50,454 nucleotides of DNA. Source: JBBQYA01 sp038209155 (GTDB taxonomy: Bacteria; Bacteroidota; Bacteroidia; Sphingobacteriales; Sphingobacteriaceae). Positions 8,381 through 16,485 of the stretch are shown in pieces. Below the pieces are notes generated by a model. It had not been told where the DNA came from. It worked only from the letters and a program-made list of their open reading frames with translations, and searched no databases. The stretch is from NCBI GenBank assembly GCA_038209155.1, contig JBBQYA010000009.1:1-50454 (forward strand). Direction: 5' to 3'. Position 1 is the stretch's first letter. Every line of letters begins with the position of its first letter. The position numbers were made by a program, and so were the translations under genes.

Positions 8381-9135
8381 TGAAAAAGGTTTTTAAAACA
8401 TTAATTGTGGACGATGAGCCTTTAGCACGTCAAAGATTAAAAAGATTATTAGCAGACTTTCCTCAATTTGATATTGAAGCCGAAGCAGCCAATGGAAAAG
8501 AGGCTATTGAATTGATAGATTCTTTACATCCTGAAATTGTTTTTTTGGATATAGAAATGCCCATTTACAATGGATTCGAGGTTCTATCCAACGTAAAAAA
8601 ACAACCAAAAGTAATTTTTACTACTGCTTATGACCAATATGCAATTAAGGCATTTGAAGAAAACTCTGTAGATTATTTATTAAAACCAATAGAAAAAGAA
8701 AGATTAGAAAAAGCAGTTACTAAATTCATGAACTTGTTTGCTAAAAATGCTGACTTATTGCCTCTCGAAAAATTAATTGCTCAATTCAATCCAAAAAAAA
8801 CTATTAAAAGTTTAACAATAAAGATCGGTGACAGAATTTTATTAATAAAACTAGAAAACATAATTTTTTTGGAAGCAGAAGATAAATATGTTTTCATTCA
8901 TACAATAGATGGAGAAAAATTATTAACTGATTTTACCATCACTGTTTTAGAAGAAAAATTATCAGATGAGTTTGTAAAAATTCACAGAAGCATCATTATT
9001 AATAGCGATAAAATTAAAGAAATTCGGAAAAGTTTTAATGGAGCCTTAGTTTTCGTGATGAATAATAAAGAACAATCACGATTAAGCAGTAGCAGGTCTC
9101 ATGGAGAGTCTTTAAAGGACCGTTTCGAGATCTAA
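8380..9135 (+). CDS. LytTR-family response regulator
   Basis: Cytoplasmic DNA-binding partner of the preceding kinase. The receiver domain (about 5-120) has the acidic pair Asp11/Asp12, phosphoacceptor Asp57 in VFLDIEMP, the TTAYDQYA switch region and the conserved lysine in DYLLKPIEKERL. The LytTR DNA-binding domain (about 145-245) includes FLEAEDKYVFIHT and the KIHRSIIIN segment. At 251 residues it is a standard length. A TonB-dependent receptor gene begins 96 bp downstream on the same strand, a possible but unproven target. Confidence 0.93.
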   Translation: MKKVFKTLIVDDEPLARQRLKRLLADFPQFDIEAEAANGKEAIELIDSLHPEIVFLDIEMPIYNGFEVLSNVKKQPKVIFTTAYDQYAIKAFEENSVDYLLKPIEKERLEKAVTKFMNLFAKNADLLPLEKLIAQFNPKKTIKSLTIKIGDRILLIKLENIIFLEAEDKYVFIHTIDGEKLLTDFTITVLEEKLSDEFVKIHRSIIINSDKIKEIRKSFNGALVFVMNNKEQSRLSSSRSHGESLKDRFEI

Positions 9136-9231
9136 TTTCTTTTACCAATCATCCTTTCTATTCTACCTTTTATCAGAAATTGATATTCTAAAATATACCA
9201 ATAGGACATATTTGCATATAAATTATATGCT

Positions 9232-11349
9232 ATGAAGATTTTTATATTATTTCTATTAACTTTTATGTACACCTGTACATATTCTCAAACTACCATTTCT
9301 GGAAATATAAAAAACAATAAATCAAAACCATTAATTGGAGTAAATGTCCAAATAAATGAAAGTTATGATGGTGTATCAACAGATGCTAATGGCAACTTTA
9401 ATTTTGTAACATCAGAAAAAGGAAAACAAAAATTAATGTTTTTTTTTGATGGGTATAAATCAGATTCGTTAATACTAAATTGTTTAGGTGGAAAATTGAC
9501 TTTTTCAATTACCATGAGACAGGATATAAATTCCCTTGATGCAGTGGAAATTAGCGTAGGAAGTTTTGAAGCAAGCGATAGTAAAAAAGCAGTAGTGCTT
9601 AAATCTTTAGATATTGCCACAACTGCTGGTAGCCAAGCCGATATTTTTGCAGCGTTGCAAACTTTGCCTGGTGTACAAGTTGGCGGAAATGAGAACGGTC
9701 TTTTTGTTCGAGGAGGTGAAGCTGCCGAAACCAATACTTATTTTGATGGAATGTTGGTTAAAAATCCATTTGGCGCTCAATTGCCTGATCAAGCTGCAAG
9801 AGGTAGATTCTCTCCTTTCATGTTTAAAGGCACAACTTTTTCTGCTGGCGGTTATTCTGCTCAGTTTGGTCAAGCTTTATCTTCTGCATTAATTTTAGAT
9901 AGTAAAGATTTAATAGACAGCACTGTTACCGATGTTTCTTTTATGACTGTTGGACTTGGAATCAGTCGAACACAACGTTTTGCCAAAAGTTCCATAACAC
10001 TTGGAGCTAACTATTATAATCTAAATCCAATCTTTTCTATTATCCCTCAAAATGCAGATTGGATTAATAAACCTCAAACAGGTGATGCTTCTGTTTTTTA
10101 TAAAATAAGAACTTCTGGAACTGGGATGTTGAAAATATATAGTGATTATACCCAATCTAAAGTATCATTAAATACAGAAAATTTAAATGATCTGAAGAGG
10201 CCAATATTATTTTCTAATAAAAATAAGAACACATATAATAATATTACTTATCAATCTTTTATTAGCAATGAGTGGAAAATCAATGCGGGTGTTTCTTATA
10301 ATCTAACAACAGACGATGGAGTTACAGATTCCAATAACTATTTCCGAGATGATGATTTATTGCAAGCAAGAGTAATGTTTACTAATTTTTTTGGAAAGAA
10401 CTCACTATTTAAAACCGGAGCAGAATATTTTAGATCAGGAAGAACAGAAGGATTTAATAAACTTTCGAGAAAATATTACGACGAATTAAATTCCGGATTT
10501 TTTGAGGCAGATTTATTCTTCACTCCTAACTTAGTTGCTAGGCTAGGTACCCGCTCAGAATATTCTTCTTATTTAGGAGAATTTAATTTAGCTCCTCGAA
10601 CTTCCTTAACTTATAGAACAGGAAAAAATTCACAAATTTCTGCAGCATGGGGGCGGTTTTTTCAAAATCCGCAGGAAGATTATTTAGTACAAACCAAAAA
10701 TTTAACTTATGAAAAAGCAGATCATTCTATTCTTAATTATCAAATCATAAATAATTCTCAAACTTTCAGAGTTGAATTATATCACAAACAGTATTCTGCT
10801 TTGACTACTTTTAATTCACAAAATATATTTTCTAATAATGGCTCCGGTTTTTCTAGAGGAATTGATATTTTTTGGAGAGATAAAAAAACTTTTAAAGGAG
10901 TAGACTATTGGATTTCATATTCTTACTTAGATACAAAACGAAAGTTTAGAGATTTTCCTATATCAGCAGTTCCGCAATTTGCTGCAAAACATACAACAAG
11001 CTTAGTTTATAAAAAATATTTTTATAAACTAAAATCTTACATAACTGGTACCTATTCTTTTGCGACTGGAAGAACCTATGTGAATCCAAATACTATAAAT
11101 TACTTAAATGATAAAACTCCAGTTTACCATAATTTAAGTTTATCGTGTAGTTATTTAACAAAGATCTTTAAGCAAAGCAGTGTGATTTTCACTTCGATTT
11201 CTAATATTCCGGGATTCAGACAAGTTTTTGGATATAATTTTTCTGATGATGGAAGTAGAAGAAGAGAAATAATTCCACCTGCAACAAGACAAATTTTCGT
11301 GGGTGTTTTTATAAGTATTGGAGGCTCTACATTTAATAAACAACAATAG
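9232..11349 (+). CDS. TonB-dependent outer membrane receptor
   Basis: Outer-membrane beta-barrel of the TonB-dependent transporter family, 705 residues. A signal peptide (about 1-18, ending YTCTYSQ) is followed by a carboxypeptidase-regulatory-like beta-sandwich at about 20-95, typical of Bacteroidota. The plug domain then shows AALQTLPGVQVGGNENGLFVRGG (read as two stretches around 138-160), and a barrel rich in alternating aromatic strands runs to the end. No SusD-like partner follows, so this is not a PUL pair. The substrate is unknown; siderophores, cobalamin or oligopeptides are all possible. A weak CATATTTG box lies at 9207-9214. Confidence 0.9.
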   Translation: MKIFILFLLTFMYTCTYSQTTISGNIKNNKSKPLIGVNVQINESYDGVSTDANGNFNFVTSEKGKQKLMFFFDGYKSDSLILNCLGGKLTFSITMRQDINSLDAVEISVGSFEASDSKKAVVLKSLDIATTAGSQADIFAALQTLPGVQVGGNENGLFVRGGEAAETNTYFDGMLVKNPFGAQLPDQAARGRFSPFMFKGTTFSAGGYSAQFGQALSSALILDSKDLIDSTVTDVSFMTVGLGISRTQRFAKSSITLGANYYNLNPIFSIIPQNADWINKPQTGDASVFYKIRTSGTGMLKIYSDYTQSKVSLNTENLNDLKRPILFSNKNKNTYNNITYQSFISNEWKINAGVSYNLTTDDGVTDSNNYFRDDDLLQARVMFTNFFGKNSLFKTGAEYFRSGRTEGFNKLSRKYYDELNSGFFEADLFFTPNLVARLGTRSEYSSYLGEFNLAPRTSLTYRTGKNSQISAAWGRFFQNPQEDYLVQTKNLTYEKADHSILNYQIINNSQTFRVELYHKQYSALTTFNSQNIFSNNGSGFSRGIDIFWRDKKTFKGVDYWISYSYLDTKRKFRDFPISAVPQFAAKHTTSLVYKKYFYKLKSYITGTYSFATGRTYVNPNTINYLNDKTPVYHNLSLSCSYLTKIFKQSSVIFTSISNIPGFRQVFGYNFSDDGSRRREIIPPATRQIFVGVFISIGGSTFNKQQ

Positions 11350-11451
11350 TTTACTCATCACTTTAAATCTACCATTCATCCGAAAACACAAATTTTATTT
11401 AGACAAATAAGTCAAATTTGAAATATAAATTAAAAAAATAAAAATAATATT

Positions 11452-12096
11452 ATGAAAAAGATCCTTACAATTTTATCAATACTTGCAGCAAGTATACAAA
11501 TGTCAAATGCTCAATCGAATTCGAAATATGAAGAAGCAATGTCCAAAGGAATGGATTTGTTAATCAAGTCTGAAACCTCTGCAGATTTCCTATCAACCTC
11601 GAATCAATTTGAAAGAATTGCTAATAAAGAAAATAAAGATTGGTTACCTAAATACTACAGAGCTTATACTTTATTATTAGCAGGTATTTTTGAAAAAGAA
11701 AATGACGCAAAAGATGCCTTATTTATTAGTGCATTAGAACAAACAAATCAAGCAGATTTGTTGAATCCAGAAAATAGTGAAATCTATACTTTGAAAGGTT
11801 ATGTTCAATTCATGACCATGACGGTAGACCCTACAAATAGAGCAGCTAATGCAATTCCAACCGCTATGGCAAGCTTGGCAAAAGCAAGAAAACTAGATCC
11901 AATGAATCCTCGTCCAGATTTTGTGCAAGGGCAAAACACATTTTACACACCAGAATATTTTGGAGGAGGGGCACAATTAGCAAAACCCTATCTTACAAAT
12001 GCTGCTCAGAAATTTGAAATTCAAAAAAAGACAGAAGCTTTTGCTCCAAGCTGGGGAAAAGATAGATGCTTAATGCTTTTATCAGAATGTAAATAA
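11452..12096 (+). CDS. Secreted TPR-like repeat protein, copy 1
   Basis: 214 residues with a signal peptide (about 1-20, ending SNAQS). The mature part looks helical, with TPR-like spacing: a Glu/Lys-rich first helix pair, then a helix reading NPENSEIYTLKGYVQFM, and a conserved tail PRPDFVQGQNTFYTPEYFGGG. It is a tandem paralogue of the gene 33 bp downstream; both share this tail and a final segment with WGK. Probably a periplasmic or outer-membrane-associated protein-interaction scaffold; no catalytic motif is visible. I do not recognise a named family. Confidence 0.78.
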   Translation: MKKILTILSILAASIQMSNAQSNSKYEEAMSKGMDLLIKSETSADFLSTSNQFERIANKENKDWLPKYYRAYTLLLAGIFEKENDAKDALFISALEQTNQADLLNPENSEIYTLKGYVQFMTMTVDPTNRAANAIPTAMASLAKARKLDPMNPRPDFVQGQNTFYTPEYFGGGAQLAKPYLTNAAQKFEIQKKTEAFAPSWGKDRCLMLLSECK

Positions 12097-12129
12097 TTCA
12101 ATTATTCAAACAATTTTATTTAAAAAATC

Positions 12130-12768
12130 ATGAAAAATCTATTCCTAATTATATTATCTTTTATATTATTTAATACAAGTTACGCGAATGAAAATAAATA
12201 TTTACAATTAATGCAGAAAGGATTTGAGCTATTAAAAGAAGCAAAAACAAGCAAGGACTTATTAATAGTATCAGAATACTTTAAAAAAATAGAAAGTAAT
12301 GATTTCTCTGCTTGGCTTCCAATTTATTATAGCTCTTATTCCACTTTTTTTGCAGGAGTTTATGAAGACAATAAAGAAATAAAAGATCAACTTTTTGATA
12401 GAGCATTGGTTGATGCTGAGAAAATTTTAATAACTAATGAAAATGGAAGTGAAGTTTACACCCTTCAAGCTTATATTAAACTAATGAAAATTAGCGTAAA
12501 ACCAATGCAAAGAGCTGTATCTGGAACTGGAAAAGCTATGGAATTAATTAAAAAAGCAATCGAATTAAATCCCGAGAATCCAAGACCTTACTTTGTAAAA
12601 GGGCAAAATACATTTTACACACCTAGCATGTTTGGCGGTGGACCAGAAAAAGCAAAACCATTTTTTTTAGAAGCTAAAACTAAATATGAAAAAGATGCAA
12701 ATATAGGTTCATTATTGCCTATCTGGGGTAAAATAAGAAACAACGATTTGTATAACAAATGTCCATAA
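12130..12768 (+). CDS. Secreted TPR-like repeat protein, copy 2
   Basis: 212 residues with a signal peptide (about 1-19, ending NTSYANE). It is clearly paralogous to the preceding gene: matching helix pattern, NPENPRPYFVKGQNTFYTP, FGGGPEKAKPFF and a terminal WGK segment. The two genes are 33 bp apart and followed by a strong terminator, so they form a two-gene unit, possibly sharing transcription with the TonB receptor upstream. Divergence outside the repeat tail suggests an old duplication rather than a recent copy. Function unknown. Confidence 0.78.
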   Translation: MKNLFLIILSFILFNTSYANENKYLQLMQKGFELLKEAKTSKDLLIVSEYFKKIESNDFSAWLPIYYSSYSTFFAGVYEDNKEIKDQLFDRALVDAEKILITNENGSEVYTLQAYIKLMKISVKPMQRAVSGTGKAMELIKKAIELNPENPRPYFVKGQNTFYTPSMFGGGPEKAKPFFLEAKTKYEKDANIGSLLPIWGKIRNNDLYNKCP

Positions 12769-12797
12769 GCATTTCAATTTGTTCTTGAATAAAATTT

Positions 12798-12825
12798 AAA
12801 CACAGAATTCTCTGTGTTTTTTTTT
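12798..12825 (+). terminator. Intrinsic terminator after the paralogue pair
   Basis: AAACACAGA-attc-TCTGTGTTT gives a 9-bp perfect stem and 4-nt loop, followed directly by a run of T reaching 12825. It is 29 bp after the stop of the second paralogue. Confidence 0.85.
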
Positions 12826-12849
12826 GATTTAAAATTTTAAAATAGAATT

Positions 12850-12868
12850 TATGCTAATAGTTTGCATA
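12850..12868. promoter_or_regulatory. Upstream imperfect palindrome, copy 1
   Basis: TATGC-TAATAGTTT-GCATA. It is one of two related elements about 58 bp apart upstream of the secreted protein gene at 13033. Both contain TGCTAAT followed by GCATAAAA and both are preceded by TAGAATT or GAATTCTA. Possible operator pair. Confidence 0.4.
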
Positions 12869-12909
12869 AAAAGAGCCCTTGATTTCTTTTATCATTAGAA
12901 TTCTATCCG

Positions 12910-12924
12910 TGCTAATGGGTAGCA
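12910..12924. promoter_or_regulatory. Upstream palindrome, copy 2
   Basis: TGCTA-ATGGG-TAGCA, a perfect 5-bp inverted repeat with a 5-bp spacer, again followed by TAAAA. It resembles the element at 12850-12868 and lies 108 bp before the ATG at 13033. Confidence 0.4.
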
Positions 12925-13032
12925 TAAAATACCATTTCACTGGGATTGTACACACATTTAATATCCTGCACCTTTGAAATGCAGTTTACCCGAAATGAGT
13001 TCTCTGCAAATTTTTTAACCCTAAAAAAAGCT

Positions 13033-14619
13033 ATGATAAAATTTATGTTTACTGCTGCCCTACTAGGTATGGCTGCAAGTGTTTTTTCGCAATCATTAGT
13101 GAGCGAAAAACAAATTCCGTTAACCAAAGAACAAAGGAAAAACGAACCAGAAGGAGCTATTTATAGTTCGGCATCTGATGGAGTTATGGTTTATTTCGAA
13201 AGTTCTAAAGCAAAAAAAGAAAAAGGTCAGAAAAGATCTTACAAAAGATTTGAACTAAATTCTGATAAGGATTTAAACGTGACCGACGGTGATTATGTAA
13301 CCCTCGGTACAAAAAATGCAGTTAAACCAAGATTGTATTTTAAAGATTTTAGAATTGGATACACATCGTGGGTTGATGAAGATGAGAAAACTGACATGAT
13401 GATTATTCAGTTGATCAAATTTGATAAAGCAAACAAAATTGTAGAAGTTAAAGATATTGAAGTTTGTACGGAAAGAGAATTTTCTGATTATCAAATAGTA
13501 TCAAACAACGGGAATTTAGTTTTATTGGTTCAATATGAGAGTAAAGCAAAAGAAACAAAAAACTTAGATTTTGTAAAATATTATAAAATAGATGCAAGCA
13601 CTTTGGAAGTTAAATCAGAAAGTGATTTAAATCTTTTAGGTAGAGATGAGTTTGGAATTGAATCGATGTTAGCTGTGAACAATAGCATTTATCTGGTAGG
13701 TAAACAACTACAAAGAATCAAACCATTTAAATTTAAGCTTACCAAAGACTTTATTTTATTTAAATTAAGTTCTGACGGGAAAGAAGAAGGAAGAACAACT
13801 TTAGGTTTGCCTAGTGGATATAAAATGGCAGGTGTTCAACTTACAAGCCACGGAAATGACTTGGTTTTAGCTGGCGAATATGCACCATCTACAGCACAAC
13901 CTATGATGAAATCTTACCCTGCAAATAATAAATCAGTAAAAGTAAATAATTCTTACATCGGAATGTTTGTAAGTAGTTATAGTTTAGATAATCTTACAAA
14001 AGGAATTACTAAAGTGTACGATTATGAAAAAGACATCATGAAAAAACTAAGAAAAGGAAACCCTGGATTTAGTAAAAAAGGAGGCAGCTTTGTTCTAAAT
14101 GATTTTATGTTTTTGCCCGATGGTTCCTTTTATATAGCTGCAGAAATGTTTGTAAAATATTGGAGAACTACAGTTACTAAAGGAGAATATGTAACCACTT
14201 ATAATTACTACACAGACTTTAGTTATAAAGATGCTGTAATCTATAAATTTACTAAAGAATGCGAACTGGATTGGGTACATCAGATAGATAGAGATGCTTA
14301 TACAAGAACCTATGGTGGACATTTAAAAGCTGATAAGCCGATAGATAAAGGTAAATTAGATCCATTTTTGTTAGATAATAATTCCTTAGCTGTTTTGTAT
14401 AATACTCCCGGTGGTAAGTATGGTAAAAAGCGTTTTGGTCTATCAGGAATTACTATTAAACCAGATGGAAATTCTACTGAGGTTGTAGATTTTAACAGTG
14501 GTACTAATTTCGGACAATTGGAAGGTGGAATTGTAAAAATTGATAATAATACCATTATCGCAGTAGGAACAGATAAGAAAGAAGATAATCTTTGGTTCAA
14601 AAAAATTAGATTAAACTAA
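13033..14619 (+). CDS. Unrecognised secreted protein (possible beta-propeller)
   Basis: 528 residues from the ATG at 13033. The frame is open further upstream to a TTG at 12946, but the ATG is preferred because it begins a clean signal peptide (MIKFMFTAALLGMAASVFSQ). The mature protein is rich in short beta-strands with recurring blades such as GNLVLLVQYES, NSIYLVGKQLQ, NDLVLAGEYAP and NNTIIAVGTDK, suggesting a WD/NHL-like propeller fold. Lysine-rich stretches sit near the N-terminus. No catalytic motif or T9SS tail is visible. It is probably periplasmic or surface-exposed. Function unknown. Confidence 0.8.
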   Translation: MIKFMFTAALLGMAASVFSQSLVSEKQIPLTKEQRKNEPEGAIYSSASDGVMVYFESSKAKKEKGQKRSYKRFELNSDKDLNVTDGDYVTLGTKNAVKPRLYFKDFRIGYTSWVDEDEKTDMMIIQLIKFDKANKIVEVKDIEVCTEREFSDYQIVSNNGNLVLLVQYESKAKETKNLDFVKYYKIDASTLEVKSESDLNLLGRDEFGIESMLAVNNSIYLVGKQLQRIKPFKFKLTKDFILFKLSSDGKEEGRTTLGLPSGYKMAGVQLTSHGNDLVLAGEYAPSTAQPMMKSYPANNKSVKVNNSYIGMFVSSYSLDNLTKGITKVYDYEKDIMKKLRKGNPGFSKKGGSFVLNDFMFLPDGSFYIAAEMFVKYWRTTVTKGEYVTTYNYYTDFSYKDAVIYKFTKECELDWVHQIDRDAYTRTYGGHLKADKPIDKGKLDPFLLDNNSLAVLYNTPGGKYGKKRFGLSGITIKPDGNSTEVVDFNSGTNFGQLEGGIVKIDNNTIIAVGTDKKEDNLWFKKIRLN

Positions 14620-14630
14620 ATTTATTTACA

Positions 14631-14662
14631 ATTAAAAAGCACTTAAATAATTGCTTTTTAAT
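14631..14662. terminator. Bidirectional-looking hairpin terminator
   Basis: ATTAAAAAGCA / TGCTTTTTAAT forms an 11-bp perfect stem with a 10-nt loop, lying 11 bp after the stop at 14619 and 12 bp before the next ATG. The T-tract is inside the stem, so termination may be partial. Confidence 0.65.
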
Positions 14663-14674
14663 AAAATCTAACTC

Positions 14675-15148
14675 ATGAAAAATTTTAAATTAATCATGCT
14701 GCTAGTTACTTTTTTAGGAATTAGCAACTATTTGTATGCTCAAAAGATTGTCGGGCAAAAAGAAAAATATACTGGAGATCCAATAACGGTTGATGAAAAA
14801 GACAACAAACATTATTTTTCTTATAATGGAAAACTAGCAGGTTATTACACTAAAACAAAATATGATGAGAATACTAAAGATTCCAAACCAAAAGTTAATA
14901 AATATGCGGTAGAGCAAAGTGCTTTTGGTTCTACGAAATATAAGAAAGCTAGAGTACCAGAAAAAACAGAGTTAGGTTTTAATGGTTCATTTTTCTCTCC
15001 TGAAGGTCAGTATTTAGGAGATATTGATTATGAGAATTTCGGAATGAATTTTAAATTTAAAAATCCTTATGAAGTAATTTTTATTAAAGGAATTAAAATT
15101 AAACCTATGCTTGAAGAACTTATCGTAACTGGAAAAATTAAAATGTGA
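14675..15148 (+). CDS. Unrecognised secreted protein
   Basis: 157 residues with a clear signal peptide (about 1-22, ending NYLYAQ). The mature part is Lys/Tyr-rich and predicted beta-strand-rich: DNKHYFSYNGKLAGYYTKTK near the start, LGFNGSFFSPEGQYLGDIDY in the middle and a basic end. No known domain is apparent. It follows the 528-residue secreted protein, separated by a hairpin, so the two may be expressed at different levels. It is convergent with odhB and shares a bidirectional terminator with it. Function unknown. Confidence 0.75.
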   Translation: MKNFKLIMLLVTFLGISNYLYAQKIVGQKEKYTGDPITVDEKDNKHYFSYNGKLAGYYTKTKYDENTKDSKPKVNKYAVEQSAFGSTKYKKARVPEKTELGFNGSFFSPEGQYLGDIDYENFGMNFKFKNPYEVIFIKGIKIKPMLEELIVTGKIKM

Positions 15149-15163
15149 AATAATTTCTTAAAC

Positions 15164-15204
15164 AAAAAAAAACTCTAATGTATTTACAGTAGAGTTTTTT
15201 TTTT
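15164..15204. terminator. Bidirectional terminator between convergent genes
   Basis: A-run plus CTCTA at 15164-15177 pairs with TAGAG plus T-run at 15190-15203, with a 12-nt loop. A-tract and T-tract flank the GC part on both strands, so it can serve both the plus-strand secreted protein gene and the minus-strand odhB. Confidence 0.85.
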
Positions 15205-15218
15205 AAAGTTTTTATTTA

Positions 15219-16475
15219 CTAGACACCAAGCAATAACCTAGTTGGATCTTCTAATAATTGTTTAACGCGAACCAAAAATCCAACTGACTCTCTACCATCT
15301 ATAATTCGATGATCGTAAGACAAAGCAACATACATGATTGGTCTGATTACTACTTGACCATTTACCGCCATCGGTCTTTCTACAATATTATGCATTCCTA
15401 AAATAGCAGATTGAGGTGCATTTATAATCGGTGTAGACATCATTGATCCAAAAACACCTCCATTTGTTATGGTAAATGTACCTCCAGTCATTTCTTCCAA
15501 AGTTAATTTACTATCTCTTGCTTTGCCTGCAAGTTCTGCAACTGCTTTTTCTATTCCAGCAAGTGTTAGAGATTCTGCATTTCTAATAACAGGAACAACC
15601 AAACCTTTTGGCGCAGATACAGCTATAGAAATATCAGCAAAGTCATGATATACAATTTCTTCTCCACTGATGGAAGCATTCACAGCTGGAAATTCTTTCA
15701 ATGCTTCGCAAACTGCTTTTGTAAAGAATGACATAAAGCCTAAACCAATTCCATGTTTTTCTTTGAACTTGTCTTTATATTTAGTTCTAATTTCCATAAT
15801 TGGAGCCATATCTACCTCGTTAAAAGTAGTTAGCATGGCAGTTTCATTCTTAACTGTTACTAATCTTTTTGCAACTGTTTTTCGCAACGATGACATTTTT
15901 TCTCTTCGTTCTGTTCGCAAACCACGAGGAGTTTCTCCACCACTATTTGAACTCACAGAAACTGAAATTGCAGGAGCTTTTTCAACGGCCTTTTGCGAAT
16001 TTAATGCATCTTCTTTTGTAATTCTCCCATCTTTCCCAGTTCCATTTACAGATGTATTTTCGATACCTTTTTCAGCTAATATCTTTGCAGCTGCTGGTGA
16101 AGGTGTCCCTGATGCATAGGTTATTGCGTTTTCTGAATGTGTTTTATTTTCTGTTTTAACTTCTGTTTTAACTTCTGATAAAACAGTTTCTTTATTTTCT
16201 TGACTTTCTGTTTTCGTGCTTTCAGCTTTTTCACCTGCTTTACCTTCTTCAATGGAACAAACAACAGAACCCACCGCAATAGTATCACCTTCGGCTACTT
16301 TCGTTTTTAATATTCCAGCAATTTCTGCAGTCAATTCAAAAGTAGCTTTATCAGATTCTAATTCAGCTATCACTTCATCCATTTCTACAGCATCGCCATC
16401 TTTTTTGATCCATCTGGAAAGCGTTACTTCCGTAATTGATTCACCTACTGTAGGTATTTTTATTTCTAGGCTCAT
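15219..16475 (-). CDS. odhB: 2-oxoglutarate dehydrogenase E2 (dihydrolipoamide succinyltransferase)
   Basis: TCA-cycle E2 that transfers the succinyl group from the lipoyl arm to CoA. I use the ATG at 16475 (418 residues, MSLEIKIPTVGES) rather than an in-frame TTG six codons upstream, because the lipoyl domain conventionally starts here and the ATG is 10 bp after the sucA stop. The lipoyl domain (1-76) has lipoylated Lys43 in ESDKATFE. A Lys/Glu/Thr-rich linker, the E1/E3-binding motif (SPAAAKILAEKGI near 125), and the catalytic domain follow, with His389 and Asp393 in SYDHRIIDGRESVGF. Second gene of the sucA-odhB operon. Confidence 0.95.
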   Translation of the reverse strand: MSLEIKIPTVGESITEVTLSRWIKKDGDAVEMDEVIAELESDKATFELTAEIAGILKTKVAEGDTIAVGSVVCSIEEGKAGEKAESTKTESQENKETVLSEVKTEVKTENKTHSENAITYASGTPSPAAAKILAEKGIENTSVNGTGKDGRITKEDALNSQKAVEKAPAISVSVSSNSGGETPRGLRTERREKMSSLRKTVAKRLVTVKNETAMLTTFNEVDMAPIMEIRTKYKDKFKEKHGIGLGFMSFFTKAVCEALKEFPAVNASISGEEIVYHDFADISIAVSAPKGLVVPVIRNAESLTLAGIEKAVAELAGKARDSKLTLEEMTGGTFTITNGGVFGSMMSTPIINAPQSAILGMHNIVERPMAVNGQVVIRPIMYVALSYDHRIIDGRESVGFLVRVKQLLEDPTRLLLGV

Positions 16476-16485
16476 ATTGTTTTTT

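Noticed and set aside
9614..9892. Frames overlapping the TonB receptor plug on both strands
   Set aside because: The receptor frame carries the plug motifs; the others have none.
12946..13032. Upstream TTG start extending the 528-residue secreted protein
   Set aside because: The extension has no conserved look and would bury the signal peptide that begins at the ATG at 13033.
15670..16119. 149-codon frame opposite odhB
   Set aside because: Antisense to the E3-binding and catalytic parts of odhB; composition is typical of a shadow frame.
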